Part shown: in pieces, positions 11,310 through 21,536 of the stretch | How positions within the stretch are numbered: the stretch's first letter is position 1 | Layout of the letters: each line of letters begins with the position of its first letter | DNA from: Lacrimispora xylanisolvens | GTDB lineage: Bacteria > Bacillota > Clostridia > Lachnospirales > Lachnospiraceae | Direction: 5' to 3' | Assembly (NCBI GenBank): GCA_017084465.1 | Contig: CP070896.1 | Coordinates: forward strand, 2,857,501 to 2,921,500 | Length of the DNA: 64,000 nucleotides | Notes under the pieces: generated by a model | Database searches by the model: none | Told to the model about the DNA's origin: nothing | The model's input: the letters and a program-made list of their open reading frames with translations, nothing else | Program-made: the position numbers and the translations under genes

Positions 11310-12340
11310 TTTTCAAGCCTCTCTGCGTCATCAAGTATGTAAGGAAGGGTGAGGGATACTTCAGTTCCGGCTCCTGGGAAACTAAATAAATGAATGCCAT
11401 ATTCCTCTCCCATAAGTAGACGTATTCTGGAATTCACGTTATTCAGTGCGATCCCGCCTTTTTTATCTTCTCTCACAGAACCAGTGTCGCCTGCCATATG
11501 AAGAAGTGTATCGTTTAAATGTTCGACTGTAGCTTCGTCTATGCCAATACCGTCATCTGAGACAGAAATATAAAGTATGGTATCACTGTGATCAATGTCT
11601 ATGATCACCTTTCCACCCTCAACTTTTGGCTCTAGTCCATGCTTAATGGCATTTTCAACGATTGGCTGGAGAGTAAGTTTTGGAATTCTGGCTTTTAAAA
11701 GGTTTTCCTCCTCTGGCAGCAGGATATCCAGATATAACTTTTCCTCGAATCGGTATTTTTGAATTATAAAATAGTTTTTTACATTGGAGAGCTCTTCTTC
11801 CAGTGTTGTAAGACTTTCCATATTAGAAGTAGTATAACGGAAAAATACCGCCAGTGCTTCTGCAATTTTTCCAATCTCAGGAACGCCCGCCATAATGGCA
11901 TCCGAGCGGATGGATTCCAGCACGTTATAAAGAAAATGAGGATTGATCTGATTTTGTAATGCCAGATAACGGGCCTGCTGTTTCGCATTTTCAATCATCT
12001 TATCCTTATCCAGGCTGGTATGGATTCCTGATAACAAATCATCGAAGCTGGGTGATATTCCTTCCAGGCTTTTAAAAAGCTCAGTGAATATAATGCCGTT
12101 GTTAAAGAGCTCTGCCTGCTTTTCCATAAAACGCAGTGGTTCCCATATTTTCGCTTTTCCCCATAGGAGAATTAAAAATAATCCAAGACCCATAAATAGA
12201 ACCAGGAGCACTGCAAAGTAGGATTCCTGACGGTGATCCGCCATCAGAATCAGGAAAAGCATAAGGAGCATAAGAATACTCCAGGATATCAAAGTACCGA
12301 TCCATATGACAAACCGGTTTTTTAACCATTGCTTTTTCAA
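11306..12340 (-). CDS. Sensor histidine kinase, YesM/LytS type
   Basis: A 344-residue membrane kinase. Two hydrophobic segments (about residues 10-34 and 42-60) are joined by a very short loop, so it has almost no extracellular sensor domain. The phosphorylated His is His135 in QINPHFLYN (HisKA_7TM/His_kinase family). The ATP-binding domain shows the N box QPIVENAIKHGLEP and the G box DDGIGID. It sits 15 nt after the response regulator gene and overlaps the degenerate ABC gene, so the three form one operon. The lack of a sensor loop suggests that the signal comes from a partner protein, possibly the sugar-binding protein or the ABC-like protein. Confidence 0.92.
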   Translation of the reverse strand: MKKQWLKNRFVIWIGTLISWSILMLLMLFLILMADHRQESYFAVLLVLFMGLGLFLILLWGKAKIWEPLRFMEKQAELFNNGIIFTELFKSLEGISPSFDDLLSGIHTSLDKDKMIENAKQQARYLALQNQINPHFLYNVLESIRSDAIMAGVPEIGKIAEALAVFFRYTTSNMESLTTLEEELSNVKNYFIIQKYRFEEKLYLDILLPEEENLLKARIPKLTLQPIVENAIKHGLEPKVEGGKVIIDIDHSDTILYISVSDDGIGIDEATVEHLNDTLLHMAGDTGSVREDKKGGIALNNVNSRIRLLMGEEYGIHLFSFPGAGTEVSLTLPYILDDAERLEK

Positions 12341-12355
12341 TTAGATTCCTCCCAG

Positions 12356-14002
12356 CTATCGGTTGGTAAACAATTTCCTGTATTCATTGGGCGAAACGCC
12401 AAGGGTCTTTTTAAACTGTCTGGTAAAAAACTTGATATCATTATATCCGGCCAGTTCAGCAACCTCACTGATGCTTCTTTCTTTTTCGGTCAGCAGCTTT
12501 TTGGCAGTGTCGATCCGCACCATTTGTATATACTCGGTTAAGGTTTTTCCTGTTTCTTTTTTAAAGAGAGAGGAAAAATAGGTATAGCTGAATCCTGTAT
12601 TTTTGGCCAGCTCTTCCAGCTTAATATTAATTCCCTTATTTTCTTCTATAAAATGTTTGGCATAGATAACAGGCTTTATTTCTCTGTTTTTCAAATGGTC
12701 CAGCACATTCATAAGTGTTTCACAAAGAGTATCTTCCAATAGCCGGAACGTCTGCTCCAGGCTTGTACAGTGTTCATACATTTCAGAAAACCAGGATACT
12801 TTTTCGTGTTCGTCCAAAGAGGAATCCAGCTGCTTGAATCCATTGATATAATAATTAAGAAGCAGCAGGAGATTTTTCTTTACCTGTAAACAGGAGGTTA
12901 TATCTTCTGCCTTCATAATATGCTTTGCAGCTTCCACGCATTTTTTAATCTCTTCCATATCAAAGGCATCCGGCCTGTCTTCCAAAAGCTTTATGATTCT
13001 GGCGTCCATGGAGGAGGAGAGACCCGCGTTTATAAAAGGTGGTTTTATCTCTGAGACTGTATTTAAGCCAGTTAGAAAACGGTTACCGATGGCAATACGG
13101 CTTTCCTTAATCCGTTTAATCAGCTGGATGCAGCTATCTGCCAGTTCGCTGACGACAGCATTAAAATAGAGTCTGGGGAATAAATCCTGAAGACTGAGGA
13201 CACGCTCCTTTATGTGGTTTATGGATTCCAGCAGCTCTTTCCGGTCAAGATCATCAGAAAATAGAAGAAAGAATATTCCTTCTTCTGTTACTTCAGAGAT
13301 CCAGATCCAGTCGTCGTGGGAGGAAAACTCCACTTCAGCTATTTCAAGGGTTTTCTCTGTCAGCAGCTGGTAGCTTTCTTCCGTAAATTCTCTGTAACTG
13401 ATATTAGGTTTTACTGCAATACACCTTGCTGAATTCTTCATAATATCAGCAGCATTTAGTTTTTCAACTTCCTGCAGTATGTTCTCCTCCTGTTCGTTTA
13501 ACTGCTTTTGTAAAACAGTTTTTAAAAACAGGTGTTTAAATGTACCGGTATAATTCTTTATGGTTTCTTCAAGTTGAAGGCGCGAGGATTGTACGGATAT
13601 CTGCTCCTGGGTTTCCTTAACCAGTTTTTTTAATGTACGGGTTAAATCTTCCTGGTTGATGGGTTTTAGCAGATAATCTCTTACACCAAACCGCATTCCC
13701 TGCTGGGCATACTGAAAGTCTTTATAACCGCTGATGATGATGCATTTGAGAATTTCATTCTGCATTTTTGCTTCTTCAATCAGACGAAGACCATCCATTC
13801 CAGGCATTCGGATATCTGTAAGTAGAATATCCGGTTTTTTTTCATTAATCAGCTGCAGAGCAGTTAAACCGTCGTATGCGGTTCCAAGCAGCCTGATGCC
13901 AATTTCATCCCAATTAACTAAATATTCAATGAGCTTACAGATCTTTTTTTCATCGTCTGCAATTACCATTCCTAAAATTGCAATCATCTCCCGTTTTGTC
14001 AT
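12356..14002 (-). CDS. Response regulator, YesN/AraC type
   Basis: 548 residues. An N-terminal receiver has the acidic pair in VIADDEK and the phosphoacceptor Asp63 in LLTDIRMPGMDG, with Lys in YLLKPIN. A long middle region of unknown fold leads to a C-terminal AraC double helix-turn-helix (FSYTYFSSLFKKETG and SISEVAELAGYNDIKFFTRQFKK). It would be phosphorylated by the adjacent YesM-like kinase and would activate carbohydrate genes, probably the adjacent importer. The start is uncertain. The first ATG at 14002 has only a weak ribosome site, and an internal ATG two codons before the VIADDE strand is also possible. Confidence 0.9.
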   Translation of the reverse strand: MTKREMIAILGMVIADDEKKICKLIEYLVNWDEIGIRLLGTAYDGLTALQLINEKKPDILLTDIRMPGMDGLRLIEEAKMQNEILKCIIISGYKDFQYAQQGMRFGVRDYLLKPINQEDLTRTLKKLVKETQEQISVQSSRLQLEETIKNYTGTFKHLFLKTVLQKQLNEQEENILQEVEKLNAADIMKNSARCIAVKPNISYREFTEESYQLLTEKTLEIAEVEFSSHDDWIWISEVTEEGIFFLLFSDDLDRKELLESINHIKERVLSLQDLFPRLYFNAVVSELADSCIQLIKRIKESRIAIGNRFLTGLNTVSEIKPPFINAGLSSSMDARIIKLLEDRPDAFDMEEIKKCVEAAKHIMKAEDITSCLQVKKNLLLLLNYYINGFKQLDSSLDEHEKVSWFSEMYEHCTSLEQTFRLLEDTLCETLMNVLDHLKNREIKPVIYAKHFIEENKGINIKLEELAKNTGFSYTYFSSLFKKETGKTLTEYIQMVRIDTAKKLLTEKERSISEVAELAGYNDIKFFTRQFKKTLGVSPNEYRKLFTNR

Positions 14003-14233
14003 TTTTAACAGTATTGCCTTTCAGGTTAAGTATACTTCACTGGTGAGAGATTCTCAACATAAATAGTGTTGAAAATTGTTGGAAATTGTAAAAAACACCA
14101 TAATATTTTAAATATTGATTAAAATATTGAGTAATAATGCTTTTTAATATGGGTTAATTCGTTAAATTTATATCAAATATGCATAAAAGCAGTTCAAATC
14201 ATAGTAAGAAACTATGAGTACAGATGAATTTAG

Positions 14234-14262
14234 TTGCTATCAATGGGTGGGTTTGGTATATT
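14234..14262 (+). promoter_or_regulatory. Promoter of the AraC-type regulator; 14003-14327 divergent intergenic region
   Basis: TTGCTA and TATATT with a 17-nt spacer lie 65 nt upstream of the ATG at 14328. A second possible pair (TTGGAA, 16 nt, TAATAT) is at 14079-14106. The 325-nt intergenic stretch is AT-rich, carries no gene that I can see, and must also hold the minus-strand promoter of the two-component operon. Confidence 0.55.
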
Positions 14263-14327
14263 AATAATAAGAATTTGTACCGTAAAAAAACATAGAAATG
14301 TAAGAGGTATAATAAGGTGATTAAAAT

Positions 14328-16508
14328 ATGAATGCTATGGAAGCCCGTAAGAGCAGATTCTTTAAAAATATGTTTTTGTCCTACTGTCTGATCATTATAT
14401 TAAGCTTTCTCATTTACTCGGTTACAGTCATTTATGAGGCTGCAAAAGTGAAAGAAAATCAGGCAGTTAAATATTATGAAACAAAGGCCCAGGCATTTGC
14501 CAATGGGATGGATCAGCAAATTTACAGCGCACAGAATATCATAACAAATCTTAACAATTCCTCGTTGATTAATAAATTGTATATGACTGTACAGATGCAA
14601 AGCCCGGTTGATTCCTATCTTCTGTATCAGGTGTTAAATGACATCCGCTATCAGAAAACAGCTGGAGACGATTTTAATATCTCAGATGTTGTCCTGATGA
14701 TGAATAACTACAATAAGGTATATACCAGTGATGAGGTGATACATTTATCCGATCGCATTGATTTATCAGAATGGAAAACCGACCGTCTGGCAATTACAGA
14801 TTTAAATACCAGTTTAAATATGAATAACAGCCAGCTGACATTTTCAAAAAATATCTGATATACAGTGGGGCTTATCAATATGGATCCGGTTCACAGAGAG
14901 GTATTATCTGCGTTTTATTTGAAAATCAGAAGATAGAGGAGATGCTGAAAGCTGCATCCGGTGAGGCCCGGGGGTATGCAGTTTACTATAATGGAAAACC
15001 GGTTATTAAAGAGGGGATCGAAGATGGAAGAAGTTTTAAACAGACCTCACAGGTAAGTAGTGCCATCTCTTATGAGATTTTTGCGGATTATAATAAGTTT
15101 GGTTTTGAGTTTTCTGACTTAGGATCGATTGCATTGGTATTTGGATTTTTGATTTGTGTGGGATATTTAATTCTGGCTTACTTTTTTACAAACCGGTATT
15201 CGTCCCCATTTGAGAAAATCAGGCTTTTAGTGGGAAAAGACAGCAAAGAGGGAAAAAACGAAGCAGAGAAAATTGTCTCCGGTGTAGTTGATCTTCTTGG
15301 AGAGCGTAATGGGTATATGCAGCAGGTTCATAACATGTCGCCCTATGCCAGCCAGGGAATCCTTCACAGTCTTGTTCTTGGGAGTGACGGGGAATCTGGT
15401 AATAAAGAATTTCTGACTGATTTTGTTCAGTTAAAACGAGTATTTTTTTTGGCAGCAATGGTTGATTTATATTTTGGAGAGAAATGGAGTAAGGATGAGG
15501 CAAAGAAAGCGGTAAAAGTGATTTCGCTGCTGGCAGAACAGGAATCAGATGAGGAATTTAAGATCCTGTCTTATAAAAAAGGATTCTTTCCATGTCTATC
15601 TTATATTTAACAGCAATAACGGAGAGCGTCTGGAAGATAAGCTTTACGAGTTTTTTGATAAGATGAAAAAGACCCTGGATCCCAGGTGCATGGTGACCGT
15701 TGGAGCAGATGAGGTAAAAGAAGAACTGGAAGAGATTTCTGTTTCCTGTGACAATGCAATGCTGGCTTTGGAGAAAATCCTATGGGAGGGGAGAGGGTCA
15801 ATCTATTTCCATGATCCACAGTCGGACTGCTCTATGAATTATTATTTTCCTAAGGATGGAGTAAAACAGCTGACAAAAGGGATGAAGGACAGGGACAGGA
15901 CGTCTATTAGTCATTTCTTTGAGGAAATTGAGAAGAAGAACCAGATGGAGTTTGATAATTCTGTTTATGCAGGAAAGCTGCTGTTAAGTGAACTATATGT
16001 TACCGTTGCAAAAGCAATGCAGGCGGTATGGGATCAGTGCGGCATTCCTTTAAGAAGAGTGGATGTCTGCCCCTCTTACCGTACCATGGATGAGGTCATT
16101 GAATATTATAGTAATCTCATAGAAGGACTTTTTATTGAAGTGGACCAATCTGAGGAATTAAGAGAGGAATATTTCCAGAATGAATTGGAATTAATTGAGT
16201 ATATCAATAAAAATGACAAAAATCCGGACCTTTCCCTTACTCAGATAGCGAATCATTTTTCGGTAAGCAGTAAATATGTGACTGCTTTGGTGAAAAAGCG
16301 GTTTGGCATGACCTATTTAAAATATGTACAGGAACGAAGAATTTCTTATGCCATTGATCTTTTAAAGAATTCGTCTCTTCCCCTTGAGAAAATAGCGGAA
16401 GAATGTGGCTACACCAATATGCTGACATTCAGAAGAAATTTTAAAGCGATTATGGCATGTAACCCCAGTGACTTCCGGGGAGAGAAAACTACAGAAGAAG
16501 AGTCGTAA
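14328..16508 (+). CDS. Membrane-bound AraC family regulator (two frameshifts)
   Basis: About 725 residues when restored. A transmembrane segment near residues 15-33 and another after FSDLGSIALVFGFL enclose an extracytoplasmic sensor domain of about 230 residues. The C-terminus carries an AraC helix-turn-helix pair (LSLTQIANHFSVSSKYVTAL and PLEKIAEECGYTNMLTFRR). This architecture typifies one-component regulators next to CUT1 importers in Paenibacillus and Clostridia. Breaks are at the A6 run 14846-14851 (one A missing) and the A6 run 15575-15580 (one A too many). It lies upstream of the importer that it probably controls. Confidence 0.88.
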
Positions 16509-16540
16509 TAAATCAACAAATTAAAGGGCTATAAAACCAG

Positions 16541-16597
16541 GAATGAATCAAAAAAGGATAGTAAATACTACTTCCTTTTTTGATTCATTCATTTTTT
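16541..16597 (+). terminator. Strong intrinsic terminator
   Basis: A perfect 18-bp inverted repeat (gaatgaatcaaaaaagga / tccttttttgattcattc) is followed by a T6 run, 33 nt after the AraC-type gene. Confidence 0.9.
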
Positions 16598-16694
16598 GTG
16601 GTCAAAATGCCCTTGGAAAAAGTGAAACTAGCAAAAAAGTAGGGCAAATTATACAATTTACTCACAACTCATCAAATGGAAGGGGACAAAAGTA

Positions 16695-17672
16695 ATGAAT
16701 GTGCTTGCCAGGAAAAAAGCAAAGCCAGAGATAAAGAAACTCTCGAAAGAAGAAAAAAAACTGCTGTTTCAAAAAAATGTGAAGAGAGATAAATATCTGC
16801 TTCTAATGTTTGCACCAGTTTTGATCTATTATCTGATATTCGCCTATTTACCTATGACAGGTCTTGTAATGGCGTTTACACAATTTAAGGCGGGCAGCGG
16901 AATGATGGGCCTTTATACAGGTACCTTTGTGGGGCTGAAATGGTTTATTCAGTTTTTTAACTCACCATATGCGTTCCGATTAATTCGAAATACCTTTTTG
17001 CTATCATTTTATTCGTTAATATTTGGGTTTCCGATTCCTATTATTTTTGCACTGTGTATTACCCAGATAAAAAACAAGTATTTACAGAAAGGGACCCAGA
17101 TCATTACATATTTACCTTATTTTATCTCTACGGTAGTTATTTGCGGAATGATAACAAACTTTTTATCACCGTCCAGCGGAATTATTAACCAGATGATTGT
17201 TAAGGCAGGGGGCACCGCAATAAACTTCCTGGGTGAGCCTAAATGGTTCCGGGCGATTTATGTTATTTCTGGTTCCTGGCAGAGCTTTGGATTTAATTCC
17301 ATTATCTTTGTAGCTGCAATTATGGGCGTTGCACCGGAACTTTATGAAGCAATGAAGGTGGATGGTGCCAGCAAGGTTCAGACTATACGCTACCTGGTGC
17401 TGCCAAGTATTAAGCCAACCATCGTGCTTTTACTTATTATGTCACTGGGCAATCTCTTAAATGTGGGATTTGAAAAGGTTTATCTTCTTTATAATTCCGG
17501 AATCTATGATACCGCAGATGTAATCTCCACCTATGTTTACAGGCAGGGTATTGGCAGTCAGAATTACAGCTATGCAACAGCAGTGGGACTGTTTAATTCT
17601 CTGATTGCTTTTGTCATTGTGTTTACGGCAAACAGGCTTAGCAGAAAACTGACAGAAACATCGGTATGGTAA
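16695..17672 (+). CDS. CUT1 sugar ABC transporter permease, LplB type
   Basis: 325 residues with six predicted membrane segments after a basic cytoplasmic N-terminus rich in Lys. The EAA loop that contacts the ATPase is EAMKVDGASKVQTIRYLVLP. The opening YLPMTGLVMAFTQFK is typical of the LplB/ParQ-like oligosaccharide permeases. The ATG at 16695 follows ggaagggg. It precedes the partner permease by 10 nt. No ATPase gene is present; such systems usually share one MsmK-type ATPase encoded elsewhere. Confidence 0.93.
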   Translation: MNVLARKKAKPEIKKLSKEEKKLLFQKNVKRDKYLLLMFAPVLIYYLIFAYLPMTGLVMAFTQFKAGSGMMGLYTGTFVGLKWFIQFFNSPYAFRLIRNTFLLSFYSLIFGFPIPIIFALCITQIKNKYLQKGTQIITYLPYFISTVVICGMITNFLSPSSGIINQMIVKAGGTAINFLGEPKWFRAIYVISGSWQSFGFNSIIFVAAIMGVAPELYEAMKVDGASKVQTIRYLVLPSIKPTIVLLLIMSLGNLLNVGFEKVYLLYNSGIYDTADVISTYVYRQGIGSQNYSYATAVGLFNSLIAFVIVFTANRLSRKLTETSVW

Positions 17673-17682
17673 GGAGGAAGAG

Positions 17683-18593
17683 ATGAATCAGAAAAGTACG
17701 TGGATAGAGTTTAAAAATGAATGTATCACAGATAAGCTGTTTGATATCTGCATCTGGGTACTGATTGCGGCAGCAGTCTGTATTACCCTGTATCCCTTTA
17801 TATATGTTGTAAGCATTTCCTTAAGCTCAGGTGAAGCGGTGAACAAGGGATTAATTACCCTGTTACCGGTGGATGTGAATCTGGATACGTATCGGATGGT
17901 TATGTCTTATAAGGATCTATGGATTTCTTATGGAAATACATTTTATTATACCGTTATGGGAACCTTTTTAAATATCGTATTTACCTGTCTGGCAGCTTAT
18001 CCGCTTTCCAGAAAACGGTTTTTCTTAAGAAAGAAAATGAATTTCCTACTGGCATTTACCATGTATTTTTCCGGTGGACTCATACCAAGTTATCTGGTTG
18101 TAACGGGGCTTGGTTTGTATAACAGCAGACTGGCCATGATACTTCCGGTTCTGGTCAGTGCTTATAACGTTATGATCTGCCGTTCTGCGTTTGAAGGTAT
18201 TGCTGAGGAATTATTTGAAAATGCGTATCTTGAGGGAGCAAATGACCTTCAGATTTTGGTAAAATAGCAATCCCACTGATAAAACCGACGTTAGCTGTTT
18301 TAACTCTGTATTATGCGGTAGCACGGTATAATGATTTCTTTAGTGCTCTGCTTTATATTGGAAAGCAGAATCTTCAGCCATTGCAGTTGTTTCTTCGAAG
18401 AATTCTTTTAATGGCATCTGCAGAGATTATGCAGTCTTCGGGAAATGCAACGGCCGCCAGTGCAGCAGCTCAGTCTACCATTCAGATCAGATACGTCTGC
18501 ATCGTTTTATCTATGGTGCCAATCGTATGTCTTACTCCCTTTATACAGAAGTATCTGGTGAAAGGTACCATGCTGGGAGCAGTAAAAGGATAA
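17683..18593 (+). CDS. CUT1 sugar ABC transporter permease, YtcP type (one frameshift)
   Basis: The second membrane component, about 303 residues with six hydrophobic segments. YPFIYVVSISLSSGEAV near the N-terminus and the EAA loop ENAYLEGANDLQ place it with YtcP/AraQ permeases. The frame breaks in the T4 run at 18254-18257; adding a T gives FGKIAIPLIKPTLAVLTLYY and continues to a TAA at 18591. It starts 10 nt after the LplB-type gene with aaggagg in front. Confidence 0.91.
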
Positions 18594-18636
18594 TCATGTT
18601 TTGATTATATATAATAAAAATGAGGAGGATGTTACA

Positions 18637-20232
18637 ATGAAAAAGAAGGAATATTGGAAAGCAGCAGTCTTATCTGCAATGATAGCTGCAGCGGCATTAT
18701 CTGGCTGTTCAGGGAAGAGCACCCAGGCGGAATCAAAAGAGGAAAAAAGCAATGAGGCTGAATTTAATTACACAGGGGCAGCACCGGTAACCAACACCCC
18801 CTGATGCAAAGGTCAGCATTCTTGCACAAAATTCCTGGTACTCTACCGTAGACTATGCCAACGCGGATATTATTAAGAAAATTGCTTCCAATGCAGGTGT
18901 GACAATTGACTGGACCCTTGTCTCACCTACCAATTATAAGGACAGCGTCAGCCCGATGCTGGCATCCGGTTCGGATCTGCCCAATATTGTGGAACTCCCT
19001 GATCTGGATGAAAATATGACTTATATTACCGGAGGACTTTTCTATCCTCTTGATGAGTATATGAATTATATGCCGAATTACAAGAAGTTTCTTGACAGCA
19101 ACCCGGCTATAAAAGCCAGTCTGACAGCTGAGGATGGTCATATTTACTATGTACCACAGACGGTTGTAACGGATAATTATCAGCCCTGTACCATGATAAA
19201 TATGCAGTGGTTAGATCAGCTGGGTCTTCCGGTACCAACCACACTTGATGAGTTTGTAGAAGATCTGCGTGCGTTCCGGGATAATGATATGAACGGAAAT
19301 GGAGACAAAACAGATGAGATTCCATTAAGCGTAACTGCTAAGAATCTTCCTCTTATGTTTGGTCCGGCGTTTGGTCTTAACCTGGTGGATGGTTTTTATG
19401 CAGATGAAAGTGGAAAGGTACACTACTCAGCCGCAGAATCTGAGAATTACAAGAAGTATCTTACGTTTTTAAATGGTCTTTATAAAGAAGGTCTTTTGGA
19501 AGTAGAATATACATCTCTTACCCGCGATCAGATCACAGAGCGCTGTGCCCGTAATATAACTGGCGCAACATTTGATTACAGCTGGCAGATGTCACAGCTT
19601 TACAGCAAGCAGTATCCGGAGTATACTGGTGAAAAAGGAATTATGGTTGGAATTCCACCTCTTTCCGGAGAATCAAAAGGCTTTTATCTGGGAAGAAATC
19701 CAATTGCCAATATTTTCGGTGTGAGCAAGTCAGACAAAGACCCGCTTCTTGCTATTAAGTTTTTAGATTATGCCATGAGTGAGGAAGCTCAGAATTATTA
19801 TGTCTGGGGACTGGAAGGAGAAAGCTATACGGTATCAGCAGACGGGAAAAGGCTTATACAGAAAAGGCTTCTGATAACAACTGGCTTCAGCAGCTTGGTA
19901 TCAATGCAGGATGTCTTCCATCCCAGCAGTCGGTAGAAGCTACAGATGTACTTCTTCCAAAATGGCATGTTGATAAGGATAAGGAGCTGCAGGCATTTTC
20001 CAAGGCACCTTGGCCATTCATCTATTCTACAAAGGATGAGCAGAATATTATTTCCCAATATCTGGTTGATATTACTACTTATGTAGATGAAATGAATGTG
20101 GCATTTATTACAGGAACCACAGATCTTAGTACATTTGATTCCTATTTATCTACTCTTGACAATATGGGATTAAAGGATCTGCTGAAAGTGAAACAGCAGC
20201 AGTATGACCGGTTCGTTTCATCGACCAAATAA
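18637..20232 (+). CDS. CUT1 extracellular sugar-binding lipoprotein, LplA type (two frameshifts)
   Basis: About 530 residues. The signal peptide ends in lipobox LSGC (Cys24), followed by a charged linker. The body resembles LplA-like oligosaccharide-binding proteins, with DLPNIVELPDLDENM and a calcium-like loop DNDMNGNGDKTDE. The ATG at 18637 is preceded by gaggagg. Breaks are at the C5 run 18797-18801 (one C too many) and near 19854 (one T missing). The restored end reads LLKVKQQQYDRFVSSTK. It completes the importer with the two upstream permeases. Confidence 0.9.
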
Positions 20233-20242
20233 TGAGTTTAAG

Positions 20243-20278
20243 ACCGGCACAGAGGATGGATTCTGTGCCGGTTTTTTA
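20243..20278 (+). terminator. Intrinsic terminator behind the CUT1 importer
   Basis: Inverted repeat accggcacaga / tctgtgccggt with a short loop and a T6 run, 10 nt after the binding protein stop. Confidence 0.92.
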
Positions 20279-20310
20279 CTTTAAATAATATATGATTGAA
20301 AGGATAAGAT

Positions 20311-21406
20311 ATGGAAAATAAGAAAAGAACAATACCCATCTCAAGGTTTTACACCTGCGAAGAGAAGCTGATAAAGAGAATGAAGGAGAAAGGCAGAAAA
20401 AACAGGTTTTGTGCGGAGACAAAAACAGATTATGAAAATTGGAAGAAGGAAACAAGAGAGCTGTTAAAAAACCTGATCGGACTTCAGAACATGGAATATT
20501 CCCCGTTAACCCCCCAGTGTCTGGAACGGGTGGTAATTGAAGACGGCATTATACGTGAAAAGATACTTCTTCAGGTAGAACCGGAAGTTTATATGCCGGT
20601 CTATGTTCTGATTCCTCCAAAGAAGGGAGAAGAAAAGTTAAAATGCTTTCTGGCACCGCCGGGTCATCAGGGAGCAGGAAAATATTCGGTAGCCGGAGTG
20701 GGGGGAAATTCCGGCAGTTGCGGATAAAATTGAGCTGTTTCATTATGATTATGGTCTGATGATGGCAAAGCTTGGCTATGCAGTTCTCTGCCCTGACTGC
20801 CGCGGTTTTGGGGAGAGAAGGGAGGCTGCACTCCAGGGGGAAGAGGAAAATGAATTTTTAAATTCTACCTGTTTTCATCTCGCCCATATGGCAGAACCCC
20901 TTGGTATGACCGTGATTGGTATGTGTACCTGGGACTTAATGAGACTGCTTGATTATGTCTGGGAGCGGGGAGAATGGGATGTGGAATCTGTTGGCTGCGT
21001 GGGATTTTCCGGCGGAGGAATGCAGACACTCTGGCTTTCTGCTTTGGATGACCGGATTAAAACCGTGATAATCAGCGGATACTTATATGGATATTCGGAT
21101 TCTCTTTTAAGACTGAATGGCAATTGCAACTGCAATTATGTACCTCATCTTTGGGAGCATGTGGATATGGGAGACATTGGAGCACTCCTGGCGCCAAGAC
21201 CTCTCATGGTACAGTCCGCCCGTTCTGATCATTTAAATGGATACAGAGGAATGGAAAATGTTTTAGAGCAGCTGGACGTGATTAAAAAGGCATATGACTT
21301 GTATGGCAAAGAGGATGTAATTTATCATGATATATGGGATGGTGGTCACTGTTTCCACGGAGAAAACTTAGAGAAATTCTTAAATGGGGTCATGGAAATG
21401 AAATAA
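20311..21406 (+). CDS. Alpha/beta hydrolase, acetyl-xylan-esterase-like (one frameshift)
   Basis: About 364 residues when restored. The nucleophile elbow is GFSGGG (Ser), and the catalytic His is in GGHCFHG near the C-terminus. The acid is probably the Asp in SARSDHLN. The family removes acyl groups from sugars or xenobiotics; deacetylation of imported oligosaccharides fits the neighbours but is inferred. There is no signal peptide, so it acts inside the cell. The G6 run at 20700-20705 has one G too many; removal gives GVGEIPAVADKIELFHYDYG. It follows the importer terminator. Confidence 0.83.
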
Positions 21407-21536
21407 AGTAATTTTAATTGGATACGATAACATTTGCCAATACTTCTTTCTTGTGGTGAAAAACGTTATATGCTATAATGATACTGGCTGGTTTTTAATA
21501 AAACGGGTCATACAACAGCGATAGGGAGGTGTCTCT

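Noticed and set aside
14942-16508. Three separate proteins in place of one AraC-type regulator
   Set aside because: Frames join exactly at two A-runs and together give the standard sensor-TM-AraC architecture.
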